Assembly: GCF_000717655.1 (NCBI RefSeq)
Contig: NZ_JNZY01000043.1
Location: 62,001 to 126,000, forward strand
Length of the DNA: 64,000 nucleotides
Source of the DNA: Streptomyces katrae
Lineage (GTDB): Bacteria > Actinomycetota > Actinomycetes > Streptomycetales > Streptomycetaceae
Direction of reading: 5' to 3'
Below the pieces are notes generated by a model. It made no database searches and had not been told where the DNA came from. It saw only the letters and a list, made by a program, of their open reading frames with translations. Position 1 is the first letter of the stretch; each line of letters begins with the position of its first letter. The translations under genes were made by a program, and so were the position numbers. Of this stretch, positions 9,062-17,125 are shown piece by piece.

Positions 9062-9423
9062 ATGAAATACCTGGTTCGGGACAAAATGCCGGCCCTCGGG
9101 GACGACTGCTGGATCGAGGACGAGGACGGGAGGCACGCGTTCCTCGTCGACGGGAAGGCGCTGCGCGTCCGGGACACCCTGGAGCTGAAGGACCCGGACG
9201 GGCACATCCTGATCACGCTGCGGGAGAAGCTGTTCGGCCTGCGCGACGCGATGACGCTGGAGCGGGACGAGCGCCGGCTCGCCGTGATCCGCCGCAAGCG
9301 GCTCTCCCTGCTGCGCAACCACTACCTCGTGACGCCGGCCGAGGGCACGGAACTGGACGCCAGCGGCCGGCGTGATCCGCATGGCCGAGAAGGAGCGCGA
9401 GGACACCGTGCAGGGCCGTCCGG
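9062..9423 (+). pseudogene. LURP-one-related (LOR) gene, C-terminally truncated
   Basis: The reading frame from ATG 9062 opens MKYLVRDKM, GDDCWIEDEDG, FLVDGKALRVRDTLELKDPDG. This is the N-terminal half of the LURP-one family, a tubby-like barrel of about 160 residues in actinomycetes. Family similarity stops at about residue 103 (TPAEGTELDASG). After that the frame becomes Arg/Gly-rich and runs antisense into the nitrilase gene. The second half of the barrel is missing, so it is probably a decayed gene. A shifted frame reading VIRMAEKERED just downstream hints at a frame change or a fused fragment. Confidence 0.6.
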
Positions 9424-10203
9424 TCAGCGTCCCAGGCGGCGGTCCTTCAGGGCCGGGAACTGGTCGCGGGTCTCGGTGACCTTCGCCGGGTCCAGGTCGA
9501 CCGTGAGGACGTCCTCGGCGGGGCCCGCCTCGGCCAGGACCTCGCCCCAGGGGTCCACCACCAGGCTGTGCCCGGCCTGCTCGACGCCCGCGTGCGTACC
9601 GGCCAGTCCGCAGGCCAGGACGTACGACTGGTCCTCCACGGCCCGCGCGCGGTTCAGCAGGGTCCAGTGGGCGCGGCGGCGGGCCGGCCAGCCCGCTGCC
9701 ACGACCATCGTCGTGGCCCCGGCGTCGACCAGGCCGCGGAACAGCTCGGGGAAGCGCAGGTCGTAGCAGGTGGCGATGCCGAGGGTCTGCTCCGGCAGGG
9801 TCACGGTGGTCAGGGAGTCGCCGGCCGTCATCAGCACGGCCTCGCCCTGGTCGAAGCCGAAGCGGTGGATCTTGCGGTACGTGGCGGCCAGCTCGCCCGA
9901 CGGGGAGAGGACGAGGGCGGTGTTGTAGAGCGAGCCGTCGCCCGCGCGCTCCACGACCGATCCGGCGTGCAGCCAGACCCCGGCGTCGCTCGCCGCCTTG
10001 GACATCACCTCGTACGTCGGGCCGTCCAGCGGCTCGGCCTCGGTCTCGAACTGCTCGTACGCGAAGGCACCCACCGTCCACAGTTCGGGCAGGACGACCA
10101 GATCCGAGCCGGCCTGATCCCGTACGAGATCGGCCACCCGGGCGCGTCGGGAAGCGACCGACTCCCCGTCGGTCACCGCGATTTGGATCAGCGAGGCGCG
10201 CAC
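9424..10203 (-). CDS. Carbon-nitrogen hydrolase (nitrilase superfamily, Nit2/amidase-like)
   Basis: A 259-residue cytoplasmic amidohydrolase. The catalytic triad is visible as Glu40 (VVLPELW), Lys111 (TYRKIHRFG) and Cys146 (GIATCYDLRFPE). It has no fused domain, and the pattern is closest to omega-amidase/Nit2-like or deaminated-glutathione amidase-like enzymes, which hydrolyse short omega-amides to acids and ammonia. The exact substrate cannot be read from sequence. It is divergent from the mycothiol-dependent isomerase-like gene, with about 150 bp between starts. Confidence 0.88.
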   Translation of the reverse strand: MRASLIQIAVTDGESVASRRARVADLVRDQAGSDLVVLPELWTVGAFAYEQFETEAEPLDGPTYEVMSKAASDAGVWLHAGSVVERAGDGSLYNTALVLSPSGELAATYRKIHRFGFDQGEAVLMTAGDSLTTVTLPEQTLGIATCYDLRFPELFRGLVDAGATTMVVAAGWPARRRAHWTLLNRARAVEDQSYVLACGLAGTHAGVEQAGHSLVVDPWGEVLAEAGPAEDVLTVDLDPAKVTETRDQFPALKDRRLGR

Positions 10204-10353
10204 AGTACCACCGTCCTGGCATTCAAGCCGTCAACTCGGGCCTACGATCGTCACACGAAAGCACTGCCGGGGTGCTCACCGGCAGCGTAGTTTTGGACGC
10301 AGTCCACACTGCTTCCAGAAAACGCGCCACTGAACAGCACGCGAGGGGTCCCG

Positions 10354-11184
10354 TTGACCGTCCAGCCGCATCCCAGCCTCCAGCCCTATGCCGACGCGTG
10401 GACGCACTCCATCGAGGCGATATCCGAGCTGGTCCTCCCCCTGACGGAGGGCGAGTGGAACCGGGCGACGCCGTGCCCCGGCTGGTCCGTCCGTGATGTG
10501 GTGTCACACATCATCGGCATCGAGTGCGAGCAGCTCGGGGACCCGCGGCCGATCCACACCGTGGCGCGGGATCTGCGGCACGTGGTCGACGAGTTCACCC
10601 GGTACATGGAGGTGCAGGTCGACGTCCGGCGCCACCACACCGCGCCGGAGATGACCTCGGAGCTCGAGTACACGATCATCCGGCGGTCGCGTCAGCTGCG
10701 CAACGAGAAGCGGGACCCGGACACCATGGTGCGGGGGCCGCTGGGCGACCAGGTGACGCTGGAGTTCGCGCTGCGGCTGCGGGCGTTCGACGTGTGGATC
10801 CACGAGCAGGACCTGCGGGCGGCGCTGGGCGTGCCGGGGAACTGGGACTCGCCGGGGGCGTACGTGGCGCGGGACATCCTGCTGGCCGGGCTGCCGAAGG
10901 TGGTCGCGAAGCTGGCGGGTGCGCCGGCGAACTCTGCGGTGGTGATCGACGTGCACGGCCCGGTGGAGTTCATGCGGACGGTACGGGTGGACGCGGAGGG
11001 GCGCGGGACCGTGGACGGGACGCCGTCGCTGGGCCCGGCGGTGACGCTGACGATGGACTGGGAGACGTACGTCCGCCTCGCGGCGGGGCGCGTCCGGCCG
11101 GGCGCCGTCGCGGACCGCGTGAAGACGGAGGGCGACCCGGAGCTGGCCGCGGCCATCCTGGCGAACTTCGCCGTCACCCCGTAG
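10354..11184 (+). CDS. Maleylpyruvate isomerase family mycothiol-dependent enzyme
   Basis: A 276-residue protein with the DinB-like four-helix MDMPI N-terminal domain (about 10-165) and a sterol-carrier-like C-terminal domain. WNRATPCPGWSVRDVVSHIIGIE and FDVWIHEQDLR provide the conserved His residues that usually hold the metal. Family members use mycothiol as cofactor for isomerisation or detoxification, which fits an actinomycete. The start is TTG at 10354 with a GAGGGG ribosome site; no better ATG precedes the conserved segment. It is monocistronic. Confidence 0.88.
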   Translation: MTVQPHPSLQPYADAWTHSIEAISELVLPLTEGEWNRATPCPGWSVRDVVSHIIGIECEQLGDPRPIHTVARDLRHVVDEFTRYMEVQVDVRRHHTAPEMTSELEYTIIRRSRQLRNEKRDPDTMVRGPLGDQVTLEFALRLRAFDVWIHEQDLRAALGVPGNWDSPGAYVARDILLAGLPKVVAKLAGAPANSAVVIDVHGPVEFMRTVRVDAEGRGTVDGTPSLGPAVTLTMDWETYVRLAAGRVRPGAVADRVKTEGDPELAAAILANFAVTP

Positions 11185-11260
11185 AGAGCGTGGCGCTCCG
11201 GGACACCTCGCTGCCGATGGAGTCGGTGGCCGTCCCGGACGTGGAGGGGAGCCGGGTCCG

Positions 11261-11400
11261 GCGATCATCCTGTCCTTTCCGCGCGACGCGATGCCGCTCC
11301 GCGGTGCCCGGGTCGAACGGCTGCCGGTGCAGCGGATCGCGGGCGGGTACGGCGTGGGGGCGATCCTCGCCCCTGAAGTCGCCGGGCCGTCGGGCGACTG
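11261..11400 (+). pseudogene. Relic of an AraC-type regulator (ligand-binding domain fragment)
   Basis: The frame reading AIILSFPRDAMPLRGARVERL and then GGYGVGAILAPEV matches the middle of the AraC-binding-like domain of AraC/XylS regulators, where an LxLPRDxLPL segment precedes a GxGxLLxxFL stretch. The preceding bases, in another frame, read LPMESVAVPDVEG, also compatible with this domain, so a frameshift is likely. No helix-turn-helix region remains before the convergent MFS gene. Confidence 0.4.
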
Positions 11401-11406
11401 TGCCGG

Positions 11407-12702
11407 TCAGGCCGGGGTCGGGGTGGAGTCCGGGGCGGGGCGGATTGCTGCGGCGGCCGGAGGGCCGGTGCGTTCCGCTCGCAGGGCCGCCGGACGGAGG
11501 CGGAGGATTTGGGTCAGGCCCAGGAGCTGGACCGCGAAGACCGACGAGAAGGCGATCCGGTAGTCGTCGCCGGTGGCGTCCAGCAGGAGGCCGACCGCCA
11601 GCAGGGTCGTCATCGACGCCAGGAAGCCGCCCATGTTGGTGATGCCCGACGCGGTGCCCTGGCGTTCCGCCGGGTTCGCCGGGCGGGCGAAGTCGAAGCC
11701 GATCATCGACGCCGGGCCGCACGTGCCCAGGACCGCGCACAGCGTGACCAGGAGCCACATCGGGGCGTGGGGGGCGGGGTAGGCCAGGACCGAGGCCCAC
11801 AGCACCGCCGTCAAGGCGACCGTGCCGAGCGCCAGGGGGATCCTGGCCGACTGGCGGCGGCCGATCAGCTGGCCGTAGAGGAGCCCGAAGCACATGTTCG
11901 AGGCCACCACCAGCGTCAGCAGTCCGGCCGCGGTGGTCCGCGCCAGCCCTTGGTCCTCGACCAGGAAGGGCATCCCCCACAGCAGCAGGAACACCATCGC
12001 CGGGAACTGGGTCGTGAAGTGCACCCACAGGCCCAGCCGGGTACCGGGTTCCTTCCAGGAGTCCCGGATCCGGCGGCGTACGAAGCCCCCGTCCCCGGAC
12101 GGTGCCAACGCCGGTTCGTGGCCCTCCGGGTGGTCCTTGAGGAAGAGGACGAGGGGGATCAGGACCGCCACGCCCGCCACCGCGCTGCCCGCGAAGGCCG
12201 GGACCCAGCCGACCCCGTGCAGGACGGGGGCCAGCACCAGCGTGGAGACCAGGTTGCCGGCCATGCCGACCAGGCCCGCCAGCTGCGCCATCAGCGGGCC
12301 GCGCCGGGCCGGGAACCACCGGGTGCCCAGGCGCAGCACGGAGATGAAGGTCATCGCGTCGCCGCAGCCCAGCAGGGCGCGCGCCGCGAGGGCCATCCCG
12401 TACGAGGGCGCGAGCGCGAAGCCGATCTGGCCGGCCGTGAAGAGGACCGCGCCCAGCGTCAGCACCTTCTTGGTGCCGAGCCGGTCCACCAGCAGGCCGA
12501 CCGGGATCTGCATGCCCGCGTAGACCAGGAGCTGGAGGAGGGAGAAGGTCGAGAGGGCGGAGGCGTTGACGTGGAAGCGGTCCGCCGCCTCCAGGCCGGC
12601 CACGCCCAGGCTGGTACGGAAGATCACCGCGACGAAGTAGACCGCGACGCCTATGGACCAGACCGCCACCGCCGTGCGGCCGCCCCGCGGGTCACCGGTC
12701 AT
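11407..12702 (-). CDS. MFS transporter
   Basis: A 431-residue permease with about 12 hydrophobic segments. The loop 2-3 signature (LLVDRLGTKKVL) and the repeated motif in the second half identify the major facilitator superfamily. The general pattern (FHVNASALSTFSLLQLLVYAGMQ, in part) resembles anion or sugar-acid symporters, but the substrate cannot be assigned. The ATG at 12702 overlaps the last 11 bp of the upstream gntR gene (a GTG at 12714 is the alternative), so the two are co-translated. The GntR product probably controls this transporter and its ligand is probably the transported compound or a derivative. Confidence 0.85.
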   Translation of the reverse strand: MTGDPRGGRTAVAVWSIGVAVYFVAVIFRTSLGVAGLEAADRFHVNASALSTFSLLQLLVYAGMQIPVGLLVDRLGTKKVLTLGAVLFTAGQIGFALAPSYGMALAARALLGCGDAMTFISVLRLGTRWFPARRGPLMAQLAGLVGMAGNLVSTLVLAPVLHGVGWVPAFAGSAVAGVAVLIPLVLFLKDHPEGHEPALAPSGDGGFVRRRIRDSWKEPGTRLGLWVHFTTQFPAMVFLLLWGMPFLVEDQGLARTTAAGLLTLVVASNMCFGLLYGQLIGRRQSARIPLALGTVALTAVLWASVLAYPAPHAPMWLLVTLCAVLGTCGPASMIGFDFARPANPAERQGTASGITNMGGFLASMTTLLAVGLLLDATGDDYRIAFSSVFAVQLLGLTQILRLRPAALRAERTGPPAAAAIRPAPDSTPTPA

Positions 12703-13372
12703 GACGGCCCGCACCCGCGCCCCGCACCAGCGCCTCGACCCGGCCCACGTGGCCCCGTACGGCGGCGGCCGCGGTCTCCGCGTCCCCGGCCCGCAGCGCC
12801 GCCAGGATCTCCGCGTGCTCGGCCAGCGTCCGCTCCACGCGCTCGGGGTGCGCGTGCAGCAGGGCCACGCCCATCCGCAGCTGGCGGTCGCGGAGCTGGT
12901 CGTAGAGGCGGGAGAGGATCGCGTTCCCGGCGCGCTGCACGATCTCGGCGTGGAAGCCCCGGTCGGCGGCCATCATCGCGGCGAGGTCGCCCTCGGCGGC
13001 GTGCCGGCGCTGCTCCTCCAGCAGTTCGGCGAGCCGCTCCAGCAGGCCGGGCGGCGCCGGCACGGCCCTGCGCACGGTGAACTCCTCGACCAGCAGCCGG
13101 GTTTCGATGACGTCGGTGATCTCCTGCGCGGAGACCGGCAGCACCAGCGCGCCCTTCTTCGGGTACAGCTTCAGCAGCCCCTCGGTCTCCAGCCGCAGCA
13201 GCGCCTCGCGGACCGGCGTACGCGACACCCCGACGGCGTCGGCGAGTTCGCCCTCGGTGAGGAGGGTGCCGCCCTCGTAGCGACGGTCCATCAGTACGGC
13301 CTGCTTGACGTGTCGGTAGACGCGTTCTGCGGCCGTGGCAGTGGGTGGGGCGGCGGGCGCGGCGGGCGGCAT
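12692..13372 (-). CDS. GntR family regulator, FadR/VanR (FCD) type
   Basis: A 226-residue regulator. The N-terminal winged helix-turn-helix (about 15-80) contains LTEGELADAVGVSRTPVREAL and the LETEGLL wing. The C-terminal all-helical FCD domain (about 90-215) has the His/Asp metal-site pattern. Members are dimeric repressors released by carboxylate ligands. It is transcribed with the MFS gene and overlaps it by 11 bp. ATACAT-type half sites just upstream (about 13380-13394) are candidates for autoregulation. Confidence 0.88.
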   Translation of the reverse strand: MPPAAPAAPPTATAAERVYRHVKQAVLMDRRYEGGTLLTEGELADAVGVSRTPVREALLRLETEGLLKLYPKKGALVLPVSAQEITDVIETRLLVEEFTVRRAVPAPPGLLERLAELLEEQRRHAAEGDLAAMMAADRGFHAEIVQRAGNAILSRLYDQLRDRQLRMGVALLHAHPERVERTLAEHAEILAALRAGDAETAAAAVRGHVGRVEALVRGAGAGRHDR

Positions 13373-13517
13373 GCGCACAGGATAGATACATGAGGGGTGC
13401 ACCGGTCGCTCCGTCCGGGATGTGGACGGCCGCCCCGCGCCGCTGCATCGAAGGATGTACCGGGGCTTCGTCCGCCCGCAGGACGTACGGGGCCCCGCGC
13501 GCCGCGACGCTGAAGTC

Positions 13518-14705
13518 ATGGCCCACACCACCATCGTCGCCCGCCCGGCGACCTCGACCCGGCTCCCGCTCCTCGACGTCCTGCGCGGCGCCGCCATCCT
13601 CGGCACGCTCATGACCAACGTCTGGATCTTCGCCTCCCCCGGTTCCGAGTGGGGAGTGCTCCAGGGCGGCCTGGACCTGCCCGACCCGGTCGCCGACCCG
13701 TCCGCCGCCACCATCGCCGAGACCGTGTTCCGGTTCCTCGCCGACGGGAAGTTCCTGTCCCTCCTGACGATCCTGTTCGGGGTGGGCCTGGCCATCCAGT
13801 ACGACTCCGCCGTGCGCCGTGGCGAGCCGTGGCCCGGGCGCTACCCTCGGCGCGCCGCGTTCCTCTTCCTGGAGGGAACCGTCCACTTCGTCCTGGTCTT
13901 CGCCTGGGACGTGCTGATGGGGTACGCCGTCACCGCCCTGCTGGTGGCCTGGCTGCTGGCCCGCTCCGAGAAGGTGCGGCGCGTGGCGATGTGGACCGCG
14001 GGCGGGGTGCACCTGACGCTGATCGGCCTCCTGACGCTCGGGAACCTGGCCGAGCCGGAATCCGGGCCGCCGCAGGCCCCGGATCCGGCCGCGGTCCGGC
14101 TGTACGCCCACGGCGGCTACCTCGAGCAGATCGCGTTCCGGCTCGGCCACGCCCCCGCCCTGCGCATCGAGCCCGTCTTCTCCTTCGGGCTCCTGGTCTT
14201 CCTGTTCCTGCTGGGGGTCCGGCTCTACCGCGCCGGGGCCTTCGGGGCGAGCGCCGAAGGGCGTCGGCTCCGGGTCCGGATGGCCGGATGGGGGCTCGGC
14301 CTCGGGCTGCCGCTGGGCGCCGCCGCCGCGCTCGGGGGCGCCGACTTCTTCGCCCTGGGCCGGTACGGCATCGCCCCGCTGATCGCCGTCGGGTACATCG
14401 GCCTGATCGGCTGCGCCCTGGACCGGTTCCGGGTCCCCGGGGCCGGGGCCCTCGGCTGCGTCGGGCGGACCGCCCTGTCCTGCTACGTCGGCCAGAACCT
14501 GCTCTGCATGCTGCTCTGCTACGGCATCGGGCTGGGCCTCGCCGACCGGCTGGGCGGGAGCGGGCCCTGGTGGGTGATGGGCCTGTGGGCGGCGGTGAGC
14601 CTCGTCCTGGCCGCCGGCTCCGGGCTCTGGCTGCGCCGCTTCGACCGGGGCCCGCTGGAGGCCGTACAGCACTGGGCGCTCAGCCCGCGTGGGCCGCGCT
14701 CGTGA
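13518..14705 (+). CDS. DUF418 (YeiB-like) membrane protein
   Basis: A 395-residue integral membrane protein with 9-10 hydrophobic helices. The opening LPLLDVLRGAAILGTLMTNVW (quoted to 20 or fewer residues: LPLLDVLRGAAILG) is typical of the YeiB/DUF418 family. The C-terminal DUF418 region has GCVGRTALSCYVGQN and a final WLRRFDRGPLEAVQ. The function is unknown; the family may modify or move small molecules at the membrane. The start MAHTTIVARP is chosen over the in-frame 13422 because it gives a short N terminus ahead of helix 1. Its 3' end overlaps the convergent chagasin-like gene by 26 bp. Confidence 0.85.
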   Translation: MAHTTIVARPATSTRLPLLDVLRGAAILGTLMTNVWIFASPGSEWGVLQGGLDLPDPVADPSAATIAETVFRFLADGKFLSLLTILFGVGLAIQYDSAVRRGEPWPGRYPRRAAFLFLEGTVHFVLVFAWDVLMGYAVTALLVAWLLARSEKVRRVAMWTAGGVHLTLIGLLTLGNLAEPESGPPQAPDPAAVRLYAHGGYLEQIAFRLGHAPALRIEPVFSFGLLVFLFLLGVRLYRAGAFGASAEGRRLRVRMAGWGLGLGLPLGAAAALGGADFFALGRYGIAPLIAVGYIGLIGCALDRFRVPGAGALGCVGRTALSCYVGQNLLCMLLCYGIGLGLADRLGGSGPWWVMGLWAAVSLVLAAGSGLWLRRFDRGPLEAVQHWALSPRGPRS

Positions 14706-15006
14706 CCTCCACCTCCAGCAGGAATTCGTCGTACGGGGCCTCCTGCGGGTACGGCGGCCGGATCTGCGCGAAGCGGATCCGGGCCCGCCCGCCCGGACAG
14801 CGGCCCTGGACGACGTACGTGCGCTCCAGCGGAGCGCCGGGGAGGACCTCCGCGGGCGGCGGCGGGGCCCCGCTCACGTCGCTCACGGAGACGGCGTCCG
14901 CGTCCCCCGTGACCTGCCAGGTCCACACGTACCCGCGCGCCCCGCGCCCGGTGAGCCGCAGCTCGTACGACTCACCGGCGCCGAGGGCGACCCTGCGCAC
15001 TTCCAC
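14680..15006 (-). CDS. Chagasin-like (I42) cysteine protease inhibitor
   Basis: A 108-residue protein with a predicted all-beta pattern. It has features of inhibitor family I42: an N-terminal GESYELRLTGRG strand, a GYVW loop replacing the usual NPTTGY loop, and IRPPYPQEAP replacing the RPW loop. Chagasins insert these loops into the active cleft of papain-type proteases. It starts at GTG 15006, 18 bp after the stop of a papain-like protease gene, with a GGGGAGG ribosome site, so both are co-expressed and the inhibitor probably restrains that protease. Neither protein has an evident signal peptide. The loop motifs are degenerate, which lowers certainty. Confidence 0.6.
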   Translation of the reverse strand: MEVRRVALGAGESYELRLTGRGARGYVWTWQVTGDADAVSVSDVSGAPPPPAEVLPGAPLERTYVVQGRCPGGRARIRFAQIRPPYPQEAPYDEFLLEVEVTSAAHAG

Positions 15007-15024
15007 CCGCGACGACCTCCCCGC

Positions 15025-16938
15025 TCAGGCCGGGCCGATCACCGGCCCCTCGTGCCAGCCCGCGCCGTCCCGCCAGTAGTGCTGCAGCTGCCGGTCCGTG
15101 CGCAGGACGATGACCTCCAGGATGAACCCGAAACTGCCCTGGAGCATCCCGGTGACGGCGAGCGCGTCGTGACCGAACACGGCGCTGCGGCTCCAGGCGG
15201 AGCCGGATGCGTTGCCCCGCCACCAGTGCTCGATGCGGCCGCCCGCCACGACCGCGCACAGCTCGTAGTTCCCGGCGGTGTCCTCGTCGGCCGCCCCGTA
15301 CTGCGCCTCGATCAGGCAGGGCGCGGAGGTGATCCCGCTGCCGAAGACCTCCCCGGGGCGCCAGGCGAACCCGTTCGGGTCGTCGCGCCACCACAGCTGC
15401 ATCCGGCCGTCCGTACGGGTGGCGACGAGGTCGAGGTGGCGGCTGCGGGTCTGGACGAGGGCGGGCCCGAAATGGGCGATGCCGGAGGCGAAACGGCCGC
15501 CGTCGTTCCAGGTCCAGGGGGCGCCGTTGATCCGCCACCAGTGGCCCAGCCGGCCGTCGGCGGTGCGGACGACCGCCTCGAAGTTGCCCGGCTTGCCGTA
15601 GTCGCTCTGGATGAACGCCGGGGTCGAGCCGATCGCGGCGTCGCCCGGCCCGAAGGCGCCGCCGTCGCGCCAGACGCCGGCGGACTGCTCGTAGTACCAG
15701 TGGCGCAGCCGGCCGCCGGTGGTCACGTGCAGGGACTCCATGTTGCGGTTGTAGGTGGTCCCGGTGAAGGCGGGCTGGCCGGAGGCGTCGTTCGCGTACG
15801 ACTTGGCGCGGGCCCACCGGAAGGGGGCGTCGCCCTCGCGCCACCAGTGCTGGAGGCGGCCGCCGCCGGCGGTGGCGAGCATCTCGAAGTTGCGGTGGGC
15901 TCGGCCGTTCCCGCTCTCGTAGACGTTGCCGGCGTGCAGGCGGCGCTTGCTCCACGGGTCGACGTTGGTGCCGCGCAGACCGCACTTGGCCCAGTGGTCG
16001 ATGTTGACCTCGCCGTAGGCGATGCGCCCGTACCCGCCGACGTGGTAGCCCGGCCCCCAGGAGTTCTTGAACAGCCAGCAGCCGGCGGCGTCGTCGTAGC
16101 CGACGATCAGCACGCAGTGGCCGCCCGCGAGGCGGTCGCTGGTGCGGTGGTAGACGCCGGAGCCGAGGCCGAAGAAGTCGTCGTACACGTCGAAGCAGGC
16201 GGTCAGCGGGCCGACGGTGTCGAGCCAGACCTTCTGCTGCTCGACGTCGCCGAGGCGGACGTAGTCGGTGATCCGGACGGTGCGGCCGGACCGGTCCCAG
16301 CTGGGCGTGTACTCGGCCCGCCAGGCATCGCGGCGGTCGGCGGGGACGGTGGAGGGGGGCGGGGAGTAGGGCCAGCAGTCCGGATCGGCGAGGCCGCCGT
16401 TGGTCTTGACCCAGTCGAGGGCGGTCTCGGGGTTGGAGCCCTGGCCGCAGGTGAACTTCAGACCGTCGTGGACGTCCCCCTCGGACCGCTCCGCCCAGAC
16501 GTTGTGCTCGATGCGGGCCATGGACTCGACGAGGCCCGCGGCCCCGAAGGCCCAGCAGGAGCCGCACGGGTTCTGGTCCTTGACCTTGGTGATCCAGGGC
16601 CAGCCCCAGCGGGTCCGCCAGTCGACGGCGGCGGGGCGCGCTCCGGCGACCGGCCCCCGTCGTGCTTCGGGCAGCAGGCCGTGGGCGGCGCGGCGGCGGG
16701 TGAGATGCGGATTGCCGCTCTCGTGCCCGATGAGCCCCCGCAGATCGATGGCTCCTGCTTCTTCGGCGGGCGTGAGGTTCGCCCCGGGTTCCAGGCCGAG
16801 GGAGGGCCGGGGCACGGCCTCCTCGTCGGCGAGGTGCTCGATGACGGACCAGCGCGCTCCGTGCTGCACGAGCTGCGCGCGCAGCTCCCCCGCCGTCTGG
16901 ACAGAATCGGACTCGGGCTCGACAGACTGCTCCGGCAT
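15025..16938 (-). CDS. Papain-like (C1) cysteine protease with C-terminal HWWR-repeat propeller
   Basis: A 637-residue protein. Residues 1-100 look like a propeptide or linker. The C1 peptidase domain spans about 103-320, with the oxyanion/Cys motif NPCGSCWAF (Cys128), the catalytic His274 in GGHCVLIVGYDD and Asn292 in FKNSWGPGYHVGGYGRI. From about 340 to 637 there are at least six units of about 50 residues ending in HWWR or LWWR plus a G[G/E]xF segment, similar to the PLL-type seven-bladed beta-propeller lectins. No signal peptide or membrane helix is seen, so export route and location are unclear. A chagasin-like inhibitor gene follows directly. Confidence 0.85.
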   Translation of the reverse strand: MPEQSVEPESDSVQTAGELRAQLVQHGARWSVIEHLADEEAVPRPSLGLEPGANLTPAEEAGAIDLRGLIGHESGNPHLTRRRAAHGLLPEARRGPVAGARPAAVDWRTRWGWPWITKVKDQNPCGSCWAFGAAGLVESMARIEHNVWAERSEGDVHDGLKFTCGQGSNPETALDWVKTNGGLADPDCWPYSPPPSTVPADRRDAWRAEYTPSWDRSGRTVRITDYVRLGDVEQQKVWLDTVGPLTACFDVYDDFFGLGSGVYHRTSDRLAGGHCVLIVGYDDAAGCWLFKNSWGPGYHVGGYGRIAYGEVNIDHWAKCGLRGTNVDPWSKRRLHAGNVYESGNGRAHRNFEMLATAGGGRLQHWWREGDAPFRWARAKSYANDASGQPAFTGTTYNRNMESLHVTTGGRLRHWYYEQSAGVWRDGGAFGPGDAAIGSTPAFIQSDYGKPGNFEAVVRTADGRLGHWWRINGAPWTWNDGGRFASGIAHFGPALVQTRSRHLDLVATRTDGRMQLWWRDDPNGFAWRPGEVFGSGITSAPCLIEAQYGAADEDTAGNYELCAVVAGGRIEHWWRGNASGSAWSRSAVFGHDALAVTGMLQGSFGFILEVIVLRTDRQLQHYWRDGAGWHEGPVIGPA

Positions 16939-17125
16939 ACCGGCCCCCCAGCTGCAACCGTTCGGATGCGAGGTCCGGGAGCGTCCATCCGGGCGCGGGG
17001 CGCGTCAAGGGTGTCTGCAAGGTCGCGCAGTCGCACGGGGGGTCGTACGGGGGGTCGTACGGGGTACCCGCGTCCGCCCCCGGGGTCGCAGGGACACCGG
17101 GGGCGGACGGGGACTCGGCGCGGAG

